From Saprospiraceae bacterium (GTDB taxonomy: Bacteria > Bacteroidota > Bacteroidia > Chitinophagales > Saprospiraceae), in contig JAHDCE010000295.1 in NCBI GenBank assembly GCA_020630045.1, positions 1 through 5,987 on the forward strand: 5,987 nucleotides of DNA, in the 5' to 3' direction. Shown in pieces: positions 1-5,985 of this stretch. The stretch's first letter is position 1. Every line of letters starts with the position of its first letter. The position numbers and the translations under genes are program-made. The notes beneath the pieces are model-generated. The model was not told the DNA's origin and did no database searches. It saw only the letters and a program-made list of their open reading frames with translations.

Positions 1-1
1 T

Positions 2-94
2 GTCCTGCCGCAAAAACTGCTCGTCGAAATCGACAACTTATTTTTTGAGGGTTACATATTTCTTTTTATTTCGCCGGAAGGCGATTACAAATAG
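2..94 (+). CDS. Possible 3' end of an upstream gene (partial, 30 codons)
   Basis: The frame beginning at base 2 is open from the window edge to a TAG at 92-94. It reads as a plausible protein tail: charged and hydrophobic residues alternate and it ends in SPEGDYK. The other two plus frames are less protein-like: one stops by base 48, and the other is rich in Lys, Arg, Ser and Cys and runs into the palindromic element. A perfect 5-bp hairpin with a GGAA loop (71-84) lies inside the frame near its end. It has no T-run after it, so it is not a normal terminator. The product is not recognised. If real, this gene runs in the same direction as the large outer-membrane gene but is separated from it by about 400 bases. 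Thirty codons are too few to be sure. Confidence 0.35.
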   Translation, partial: VLPQKLLVEIDNLFFEGYIFLFISPEGDYK

Positions 95-112
95 GAGACA
101 ATTTGGAAGTAA

Positions 113-270
113 GAGCATGTTTAAAATTCCATCAATTGGCTACAAGCAACAAATTTTATCTTGAATTTCGTTAAAAAGCCTCGCCGACGCACTGCGTCGC
201 CTACGTTTTTCGCCTCATTCAAAATTAAATTTGTCCACTTTCGCTCAATCATGAAAATTTAAACATACTC
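113..270. mobile_element. MITE-like long imperfect palindrome with terminal inverted repeats
   Basis: The left end GAGCATGTTTAAA (113-125) and the right end TTTAAACATACTC (258-270) are inverted repeats matching at 12 of 13 positions. The symmetry continues inward. CAAATTTTATCTTGAAT on the left resembles the reverse complement of the right arm, and the centre is a perfect 7-bp inverted repeat, CGACGCA/TGCGTCG, around base 192. The whole element can therefore fold into one long hairpin with arms of about 79 bases. TAA occurs just outside both ends (110-112 and 271-273), which could be a 3-bp target duplication. There is no open reading frame inside. Size, ends and lack of coding capacity fit a non-autonomous miniature inverted-repeat element. 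A TNA-type duplication is known for some IS5-family subgroups, but that link is inference. Confidence 0.6.
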
Positions 271-273
271 TAA

Positions 274-497
274 TAAATAACTTTTCGAAAAGATTCTTTT
301 CCTAAAACAAATGAAAAAATCTTTTTTTACCGTTACATTGTATAGGCGGTTACTAGAACAATCCAATAGCCGCATTCAACGCCGTTTCCCAATTTTGTCC
401 GAACTGCAAAGGTAAGACAACCAACCTTCAATCTAGTTGTTTGCATCATTGTAATGTAATCCGACTTGAAACGGTTTAGTAACAAACGATATTCAGC
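274..497. other. Gene-free leader region upstream of the large outer-membrane gene
   Basis: No convincing coding sequence is present. Two palindromes overlap at the left: CTTTTCGAAAAG (281-292) and GAAAAGA-T-TCTTTTC (287-301). They share bases 287-292, so only one can form at a time. At 346-373 a 7-bp stem (GCGGTTA with TAGCCGC, containing one G-U pair on the plus strand) encloses a 14-base loop. A minus-strand TACCTTTG motif lies at 407-414. For the plus-strand gene starting at 498, a TTTG sits at 440-443, but no TAnnTTTG follows at the expected spacing, so its promoter cannot be assigned. No Shine-Dalgarno sequence precedes the ATG, as is usual in Bacteroidota. Confidence 0.5.
407..414 (-). 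promoter_or_regulatory. Candidate Bacteroidota -7 promoter element, leftward
   Basis: The plus-strand CAAAGGTA reads TACCTTTG on the minus strand, an exact match to the Bacteroidota -7 consensus TAnnTTTG. It is followed by CAG, as is common after such elements. No TTTG is found 19-21 bases upstream where the -33 element should be; the nearest TTG is about five bases too close. A transcript from here would run left over the 346-373 stem and the A/T run at 314-328. No leftward reading frame follows, so it would make a small RNA or be fortuitous. Confidence 0.25.
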
Positions 498-3400
498 ATG
501 ATTAGAATTATATCTTTCACCTCCATTTTATTGGTCATGTTCTGGGCGGTTCCTTCGTGGGGACAGACCATTCAGACGGAATTCGGTAAAAACAGGGTGC
601 AATATCATGATTATACTTGGTTCGAGTACGAGACCAATAATTTCCGTGTGTATTGGTATGGAGACGGCCGAAACGTAGCTCACTCAGCGATTCAATTGGC
701 GGAATGGGACTATCAGGAAATCCAAGAAATCCTAGAACATCGACTCAATCGAAAAATCGATATCATTGTTTATGTGGACATCACCGACCTCAAGCAGAGT
801 AATATCGGTAATGAGGAGGCCTTCGTCAATACTGGTGGTCAAACTAAAATCGTAGAGAATAAAGTATTCGTTCATTTCAATGGCGACCACAACGATTTGC
901 GCAAGCAAATCCGCGAAGGCATCACAAGCGTGTATTTGAACATGATGATGTTTGGCACCAATTTGCAAGAGATGGTGCAAAATGCGGTGTTGCTCAATCT
1001 ACCTGAATGGTTTACCCAAGGACTGATTTCTTATGTAGGCGAACCTTGGAGTACGGACTTGGACAATCAGTTGCGGGATGCTTTCGAACAAAAAGACTTT
1101 GCGAGTTTTGAAGAATTCGCAGCGCAAAACCCGGCGCTTGCCGGACATTCCCTTTGGTATTATTTGGAGAGCAACTACGGGCGGGCCACCCTTTCGAATT
1201 TGCTTTATTTGACAAGAATCAATAGAAGCGTGGAGAGCGGCTTCCTCTACGTGATGGGAATTCCCTACAATCGGATGCTGAATCAGTGGCAATCCTATTT
1301 TGAGCAACGTTATGCTTTGCCGATGAGCGGCTCGATGATGCCGGGCGATTCGCTCTTGGTCGATATCAGGAACAAAAGGAATTTGCCTTTCACTCAATCC
1401 AAACTCAGTCCGGATGGAAAGCGGTTGGTTTATGTCACTAATGAAATCGGAAAATACAAGGTCTATTTAATGGACTTGGAGACCGGAAAAAGTAAGTTGT
1501 TGTTTAAGGGAGGATCAAGGAACGCCATACAATCCACGGACTATAATTATCCGATTGTGGCTTGGGGAAGGAACAATTCGACCTTGGGTATCATATATGA
1601 ACGTCGAGATGTCATCAAATTCAGGCAGTACAATACCCAAAGTAATTCATTGATTGACGAACAAGATTTCGCACCTAAATACCAGCGGGTTTTCAGCATG
1701 GATTATATGGGTCAGAACGAACTTGTCGTATCTGCGGAAATCGACGGGCTTTCGGATATATTCATTTATCGTATCAACCAACGTTCGACCAATCGAATCA
1801 CCAATGATTACTTTGACGATTTAGATGCGGTATATTATGAGCAGGATGGAAAAAAGGGTATTCTTTTTTCTTCCAACCGGGATCATTATACCCAGGTCAA
1901 ACCTTACAAATTGGACTCGTTGCTTCCTGTCGGGCAATTTGATATTTATTACTACGCCCTTGACGGAAATGATGAAAAAATCATTTCACGGGTTACTGAC
2001 ACCCCATATTCAAACGAAAAAAATCCGACGGTCATCAATGGGGAGTCCTACTCTTTCCTTTCTAATAAGAATGGTGTTCGGAACAGGTACCAAGGAGAGT
2101 TGGAGTCCTTTGTGGCTTATCGTGAAAAGGTTGTGGTTTTGAAGGACAAGGAGGAATTCATTTTCCATCCGGATTCTACAGTAGCTATTGATGAGGAGCA
2201 AATCGATTCTGTTTTTATACGTTCTATATACCGCTTACGCGGAAAAAATAAACCGGTCACGAATTACCCTAGGGATGTCATCGGTTCGCATATTTCAAGG
2301 AGCGGGAAGGTGGTCGAGAATATCGCCATGAACGGCCGTCAAAAGTTATATGTGTATGATGTCGATTTGGAAATGAAAAAAAGTTTATTGAATTCCGAGT
2401 ACCGTCAATTGTTGATGCGTAAAAAGGCTTTGGAAATCAAAAAAGAGCGGAATGTCGCTCCGGAAACAACGGTCATCGAGGAGCGTCCTTCATCTAATCC
2501 TTCTCCTGAAAGGCCGGGCAAACCGAATGACGAATGGACATTCGAATCTCCTTTTGGAAGTGACAAGGAGCAAGAAAAAGACAAGGAGGACAAAAGGTCG
2601 GATGAGGAGGAATTCGACTTTGATTTTGTCGTTGATTATCCGGCAAACACTAACAATAAGGAGAAAGAAACGGAGTCGATACTACAGGAAGGTACTCCGC
2701 CATCGGAGCGGGATTCCGGTTTTATCGATATAGATAATTATACTTTCGAGGGTGATTTTGAGACGGAAAAACCGGATGCTGCCGTGATTGTAACGGATAC
2801 TGAAGGCAAAGTTTCGTTACAGAGTCCGAACATTGCCTATGCGAAGGAACCTTTCAAAAAGATGAAAAAGAAAGTCCATCGCTTCTATCCTCCGAACATC
2901 CTGACGCATCGACTCCATTTCAAGGCGGATATCATCACTACTCAGTTGGACAATAGTTTGTTGTTCGGTGGTATGGATTTGTTTACCGGTAATGCTTTCG
3001 ATTACCCTCCGCCCGGTATCCTCATCAAAAGTCGGGTTCAGGATTTGTTTGAGGATTATGAGCTGGAAGGCGGGGTTCGAATTCCGACTACTTTTGATGG
3101 TTTGGAATATTTCGTTACGTTTAAGGACAAGAAAAAACAACTGGATAAACATTATTCCTACTACAGAAAGACATCTACTAGGACATATGAAAATCCGGCA
3201 CAAATCGTAGTCTATAATGAGCGCATCAATACGGATATGGCGATTGCGGAATTCAAGTATCCGCTAGACATTTTTACCAGTATCAGATTGCGTGGAACGC
3301 TTCGGAATGATAGAAGGCTATTCTTATCGACGGATCGGATATCGTTGGAGTCCGACCCTCAGAATACACAGAGCATGGGGGTACGTGCTGAATTCGTATT

Positions 3401-4136
3401 TGACAATACTCTGGATATTGACCTCAATCTTAGACACAATACTAGATTGAAGGTGTATGCCGAGGCGATGAAACAAATGGACATCGATTTCTTGGACGGT
3501 TTTAATTTCAATTTCGACAAAGGTTTCATGGGTGTGGTCGGTGCGGATGTCCGGCATTATGAAAGGTTGGGCAAGCATGCTGTTTTGGCGACTCGATTCA
3601 CCGCAGCCGCTTCTTTTGGTTCTAAAAAGGTATTGTACTATATCGGTGGTGTGGAAAATGCTTTATTACCGGGTTTCAACAATAATATTCCTATTCCTGA
3701 TCCTAGTGTTTCGGATTTTGCATTCCAGACGCTTGCGAGTCCTTTGCGTGGTTTCCGGACGAATATCAGAAACGGTAATTCTTTTGCTATCGCTAATGTG
3801 GAATTGCGCGTGCCTTTATTCAAATATTTTTATAAGCGGCCGATCAAATCGAGTTTCTTGAGGAACTTCCAGTTGGTCGGATTTTTTGATGCGGGTACTG
3901 CCTGGCAGGGTTTTTCTCCTTTCACTGATGACAATCCTTTGAATACGGATGTGATTTCAAATCCTGTGGTTCAGGTGACGGTCAATTATTATCGTGATCC
4001 GATCGTGGCCGGGTTCGGTGCAGGCTTGCGTACCAAGTTGTTCGGTTATTTCATAAAATTGGATTATGCACGCGGAATCGAGACGAAGCAATTGCAGCCG
4101 GGGATTTGGCATCTTTCTCTTGGCACGGATTTTTAG
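498..4136 (+). CDS. Large outer-membrane protein: degenerate peptidase-MA-like domain, TolB-like propeller and Omp85-type barrel
   Basis: A 1212-residue exported protein. Residues 1-22 form a signal peptide: Arg3, a hydrophobic core, and likely cleavage after SWG before Gln23. Residues about 24-270 resemble the peptidase-MA (gluzincin) fold. The segment where HExxH is expected reads REGIT (139-143), and a later PEWFTQGLISY (169-179) matches the conserved second motif. Both metal-binding histidines are missing, so catalysis is unlikely. Residues about 295-630 carry propeller blades of the TolB/PD40 type, such as LSPDGKRLVYV from Leu303. Residues about 650-770 are a low-complexity linker rich in Glu, Asp and Lys. 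Residues about 815-1212 are rich in alternating strands, contain LRGF (1083-1086) like the RGF motif of BamA/Omp85 barrels, and end in a terminal Phe, as barrel proteins typically do. The length suits a 16-strand barrel. The role is unknown; the family's propeller and barrel parts suggest protein binding at, or transport through, the outer membrane. The ATG at 498 is chosen because the signal peptide starts there. The next gene follows after 11 bases. Confidence 0.9.
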   Translation: MIRIISFTSILLVMFWAVPSWGQTIQTEFGKNRVQYHDYTWFEYETNNFRVYWYGDGRNVAHSAIQLAEWDYQEIQEILEHRLNRKIDIIVYVDITDLKQSNIGNEEAFVNTGGQTKIVENKVFVHFNGDHNDLRKQIREGITSVYLNMMMFGTNLQEMVQNAVLLNLPEWFTQGLISYVGEPWSTDLDNQLRDAFEQKDFASFEEFAAQNPALAGHSLWYYLESNYGRATLSNLLYLTRINRSVESGFLYVMGIPYNRMLNQWQSYFEQRYALPMSGSMMPGDSLLVDIRNKRNLPFTQSKLSPDGKRLVYVTNEIGKYKVYLMDLETGKSKLLFKGGSRNAIQSTDYNYPIVAWGRNNSTLGIIYERRDVIKFRQYNTQSNSLIDEQDFAPKYQRVFSMDYMGQNELVVSAEIDGLSDIFIYRINQRSTNRITNDYFDDLDAVYYEQDGKKGILFSSNRDHYTQVKPYKLDSLLPVGQFDIYYYALDGNDEKIISRVTDTPYSNEKNPTVINGESYSFLSNKNGVRNRYQGELESFVAYREKVVVLKDKEEFIFHPDSTVAIDEEQIDSVFIRSIYRLRGKNKPVTNYPRDVIGSHISRSGKVVENIAMNGRQKLYVYDVDLEMKKSLLNSEYRQLLMRKKALEIKKERNVAPETTVIEERPSSNPSPERPGKPNDEWTFESPFGSDKEQEKDKEDKRSDEEEFDFDFVVDYPANTNNKEKETESILQEGTPPSERDSGFIDIDNYTFEGDFETEKPDAAVIVTDTEGKVSLQSPNIAYAKEPFKKMKKKVHRFYPPNILTHRLHFKADIITTQLDNSLLFGGMDLFTGNAFDYPPPGILIKSRVQDLFEDYELEGGVRIPTTFDGLEYFVTFKDKKKQLDKHYSYYRKTSTRTYENPAQIVVYNERINTDMAIAEFKYPLDIFTSIRLRGTLRNDRRLFLSTDRISLESDPQNTQSMGVRAEFVFDNTLDIDLNLRHNTRLKVYAEAMKQMDIDFLDGFNFNFDKGFMGVVGADVRHYERLGKHAVLATRFTAAASFGSKKVLYYIGGVENALLPGFNNNIPIPDPSVSDFAFQTLASPLRGFRTNIRNGNSFAIANVELRVPLFKYFYKRPIKSSFLRNFQLVGFFDAGTAWQGFSPFTDDNPLNTDVISNPVVQVTVNYYRDPIVAGFGAGLRTKLFGYFIKLDYARGIETKQLQPGIWHLSLGTDF

Positions 4137-4147
4137 AACCTTCGTTT

Positions 4148-4678
4148 ATGACTCGTGAACGAGAGGAAATATTGGATGCTCCTGAAGAACAGGTGGTTTC
4201 GTATTCGCGTACTGAAAAAAGGAAATTCTTGGTCGCGGGTGCGGGAGTTGGGGTCGTGTTTATTGGTTTGGTATGGTATACGATTCACTCGGGGGCATTG
4301 CATCTTTCTGTCAGTGATTTTGATCGGACGTTATTGTATGTTCCTAATTATTTCTCTGTCTCTATTTATCATCTTTTGTTGTTTGTGCCTTTGATCATCG
4401 GGCAAATTATTTTCCTCATTATCGCTAAAGCGAAACGCCAACCGTACTCGGAATTGTTCTGGGCGGCGGCTGGACTGAATTTTTTTTCTTTTCTGGTTTG
4501 GGGGACTACGAGCGGTTCTGTTAGGGGATTCCAGTATTTGGCGGTGGTGATGATCGGGATGATCCTAGGGGCTTTTACTGTCAGTGGCTTGATTCTGTTG
4601 TTTAAGCGGAAGTATGTGTTTCTCGGGGTGGTTATCTTACTTGGGAGTTTTGCTTTGTTTGTGGGGGTGGTGCAGTAG
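4148..4678 (+). CDS. Five-helix integral membrane protein of unknown function
   Basis: The protein has 176 residues. A polar, acidic N-terminus of about 26 residues (MTREREEILD onward) is followed by five predicted membrane helices at about 27-46, 73-93, 103-119, 129-152 and 156-175. Basic residues next to helices (KRK at 24-26, KAKR at 94-97, KRK at 153-155) are compatible with inner-membrane insertion. I do not recognise the family and see no catalytic motif. A TTG at 4106 in the same frame would add 14 residues overlapping the preceding gene. The ATG at 4148 is preferred because it leaves a clean 11-base gap after the TAG at 4136 and removes a non-conserved-looking extension. No Shine-Dalgarno sequence is visible. 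The short gap implies cotranscription with the large outer-membrane protein, so a shared envelope role is possible but unproven. Base composition is strongly skewed to G and T on this strand. Confidence 0.8.
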   Translation: MTREREEILDAPEEQVVSYSRTEKRKFLVAGAGVGVVFIGLVWYTIHSGALHLSVSDFDRTLLYVPNYFSVSIYHLLLFVPLIIGQIIFLIIAKAKRQPYSELFWAAAGLNFFSFLVWGTTSGSVRGFQYLAVVMIGMILGAFTVSGLILLFKRKYVFLGVVILLGSFALFVGVVQ

Positions 4679-4707
4679 GGGTATGTGATTCCAGATGCTT
4701 CCATCTC

Positions 4708-4737
4708 TGAGTAGCCCATCCCTGAGTAGCCCATCCC
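4708..4737. repeat. Exact 15-bp tandem duplication
   Basis: TGAGTAGCCCATCCC occurs twice with no gap (4708-4722 and 4723-4737). The second copy runs into repeat copy A, and its AGCCCAT (4728-4734) pairs with ATGGGTT (4744-4750) to extend the first hairpin of that copy to seven base pairs. It looks like a slippage duplication within the repeat cluster. Confidence 0.9.
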
Positions 4738-4774
4738 TGCGGAATGGGTTGTGTTATGGCGTCCCTTCGGGACT
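4731..4774. repeat. REP-like unit, copy A
   Basis: This 44-base copy differs from copy B by one missing base (after position 4739) and two substitutions in the variable middle (GTGTT instead of GGGGT). It contains the imperfect hairpin at 4728-4750 and the perfect 5-bp stem with a 3-base loop at 4761-4773. Confidence 0.8.
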
Positions 4775-4792
4775 TGGGTGCTCTGGGGGCTT

Positions 4793-4837
4793 CCATCCCT
4801 GACGGAATGGGTTGGGGTATGGCGTCCCTTCGGGACT
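4793..4837. repeat. REP-like unit, copy B
   Basis: This 45-base copy is preceded by GCTT, as is the truncated copy at 4697. The imperfect hairpin is at 4793-4810, and the perfect GTCCCTTCGGGAC stem-loop at 4824-4836 is identical to that of copy A. The copy ends 41 bases before the preferred start codon of the lipoprotein gene. Confidence 0.8.
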
Positions 4838-4878
4838 ATTGGGTTGGGGATTCTTTCAGGTTTTACAATTCTTTAATT

Positions 4879-5796
4879 ATGTTTTTGAAGGGTGATCGTA
4901 TTTTATATTTTTTCTTTTGCTGGGGCGTTTTTTGTTCTTGTGATTCGAATGGGTTGATGAACGAACCGTCTTCTATTGAACTTGTAGATAGTCTTTTTAT
5001 TGATGATAAAAGGGATACGATTTTGGATAAGACCGAAGGGAAAGGTTTGGGTTTGAACGGTGATATGGACGGGAACAGTGGTGATGTTTTGGATGAAGGA
5101 ATGGATTCTGAATCTTCCTTGACCGATACTTGTCATTGTGAGGAAAAGGAAAGTCGGATTCCTCAATATACGGATTTAACATTCAGTAATAATCGAAGGT
5201 CTTTTGTAACGGATTCTTTGTCTTCTTATCAGGGTGCTAGGCGGTTTTCAATCAAGTCATTGACGCTGGTTGATTTTGATACGATTCCCAAGGAGTTCGG
5301 GATTTTCCCGAATGTGGAAACGGTAGTTTTGGAAAACATCAATCATCGTAATGTTGTCGGGTTGGATGTTTTTAAAAACTTGAAGCGGCTGCGGCTTTCT
5401 GAGTTGAGATTAGATATTCCGCCTCAAGCGGAATGGCCGGAAAAAATTGTTGTCTTGGAAGCTTTAAAGACTGAAATATCCGGTATTGAAAACTTTTCTC
5501 GTTTCCGCAATATGAAATATATGGATATGTCATTTTCAGGATTCGACCGATTTCCGGAAGGATTCGAAAACATGGAATGTTTGCAGTTTTTCACTACCGG
5601 CGCTCATCGGTTCGGAGATATTGATTTATCGACGATCGACCTCTCGGGATTGGATTGTTTGCTTGAACTTAAGTTTCATACATGGTATGATAATATGGTG
5701 GGTATTCCGAAAGGAATAGAAGAAAAAAAGAACAAGGCTAAACTGAACATCCATCATCAAAAACTAACTGATGCGGAAAAACAAATATTGAAATAA
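4879..5796 (+). CDS. Lipoprotein with leucine-rich repeats
   Basis: The protein has 305 residues. Residues 1-20 form a lipoprotein signal peptide: Lys4 and Arg7, an aromatic-rich core (LYFFFCWGVF), then CSC with Cys21 as the probable lipidated residue, followed by Asp. The lipobox is unusual, with Cys19 near the cleavage site. Residues 22-95 are polar and rich in Asp, Gly and Ser, probably a flexible tether, with a CHC pair at 85-87. Residues about 125-270 show leucine-rich-repeat periodicity, for example KSLTLVDFDTIPKEF (126-140), LKRLRLSELRLDIP (168-181) and MKYMDMSFSGFDRFPEGF (212-229). Such domains usually bind proteins. The start at 4879 is chosen because it alone places a signal peptide at the N-terminus. 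The same frame is open back to an ATG at 4744, but those 45 residues are translated REP-like repeat. The final residues (KLTDAEKQILK) look helical. It may be anchored on either membrane, and its function is unknown. The preceding gene ends 200 bases upstream, so separate expression is plausible. Confidence 0.8.
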   Translation: MFLKGDRILYFFFCWGVFCSCDSNGLMNEPSSIELVDSLFIDDKRDTILDKTEGKGLGLNGDMDGNSGDVLDEGMDSESSLTDTCHCEEKESRIPQYTDLTFSNNRRSFVTDSLSSYQGARRFSIKSLTLVDFDTIPKEFGIFPNVETVVLENINHRNVVGLDVFKNLKRLRLSELRLDIPPQAEWPEKIVVLEALKTEISGIENFSRFRNMKYMDMSFSGFDRFPEGFENMECLQFFTTGAHRFGDIDLSTIDLSGLDCLLELKFHTWYDNMVGIPKGIEEKKNKAKLNIHHQKLTDAEKQILK

Positions 5797-5836
5797 GGTA
5801 TTAGATGTTATCACGAAAAATTAGGTATAGCCAAAC

Positions 5837-5926
5837 CGTTATTTTGGAAATCCACTTCGTTATTCCCCTTAAACGTAGCTAAGGCTATGCTTTGCGGCGA
5901 ATGCCTCGTTGATTCCCAAAATAACG
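5837..5926. repeat. Second long palindromic element, possibly MITE-like
   Basis: CGTTATTTTGGAAATC (5837-5852) and GATTCCCAAAATAACG (5911-5926) are inverted repeats matching at 15 of 16 positions. The 58-base interior also folds. ATTC (5862-5865) pairs with GAAT (5899-5902), and CGTAGC (5874-5879) pairs with GCTATG (5884-5889) around TAAG, including one G-T pair. No reading frame and no clear target duplication are seen. It starts 40 bases after the lipoprotein stop codon, so in RNA it could form a long stem that protects or ends that transcript. The sequence does not decide between a mobile remnant and a 3' structure. Confidence 0.6.
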
Positions 5927-5937
5927 ATTCGTCTTTT

Positions 5938-5985
5938 AAGTACCCGGCCATAAATAATCAGGGAATATGCTTTTCGGGTATTTTT
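5938..5985 (+). terminator. Candidate intrinsic terminator with a long loop
   Basis: AAGTACCCG (5938-5946) pairs with CGGGTATTT (5975-5983), with one G-T pair. A run of five T follows the core stem at 5981-5985. The 28-base loop is long for a classical terminator, but GCCATA and TATGC inside it can extend the stem with one bulged C. It would end transcription from the lipoprotein gene about 140 bases after its stop codon. The window ends two bases later, so the downstream context cannot be seen. Confidence 0.4.

Larger units (their letters stand above)
4697..4837. repeat. REP-like repeat cluster with tandem small hairpins
   Basis: The intergenic space between the membrane protein and the lipoprotein is filled by degenerate copies of one motif. 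The fullest form runs GCTTCCATCCCTGACGGAAT, then GGGTT, a short variable stretch, and GGCGTCCCTTCGGGACT. Two near-complete copies (4731-4774 and 4793-4837) and a truncated start (4697-4710) are visible. Each full copy carries two hairpins: an imperfect one (CCAT...ATGG with an inner CC/GG) and a perfect one, GTCCC-TTC-GGGAC. Paired short GC-rich palindromes between genes are typical of REP elements. No T-run follows any hairpin, so intrinsic termination is unlikely; mRNA stabilisation or a role as a repeat mobilised in trans is possible. Confidence 0.75.

Noticed and set aside
71..84. Perfect TCGCC-GGAA-GGCGA hairpin as a terminator
   Set aside because: No T-run follows on the plus strand, and only a mixed A-rich sequence follows on the minus strand. 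It also lies inside the probable end of the upstream gene.
311..415. 34-codon frame starting ATGAAAAAATC and ending TAA
   Set aside because: It is short and Arg-rich with no recognisable family. Its end overlaps the minus-strand promoter-like motif, and its start lies in an A/T run where ATG-AAA-AAA arises easily by chance.
440..497. Promoter for the large outer-membrane gene from TTTG at 440-443
   Set aside because: No TAnnTTTG lies 19-21 bases downstream, so the TTTG alone is not enough.
1825..2142. Open frame inside the large gene in another plus-strand frame
   Set aside because: It is wholly contained in a well-supported gene, and its translation has no family features. It is a shadow of the true frame, as are the minus-strand frames over 732-3823.
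4106..4147. Upstream TTG start for the five-helix membrane protein
   Set aside because: It would overlap the large gene by 31 bases and adds 14 residues with no signal-like feature. The ATG at 4148 is a better start.
4369..4734. Minus-strand frame of 121 codons opposite the membrane protein
   Set aside because: It begins within the repeat cluster (GYSGMGYSEM comes from the tandem copies) and then runs antisense to the membrane gene, so it is an artefact of the repeats and the skewed composition.
4690..4850. CRISPR-like array
   Set aside because: The copies are few and degenerate, they carry internal hairpins, and there are no uniform unique spacers.
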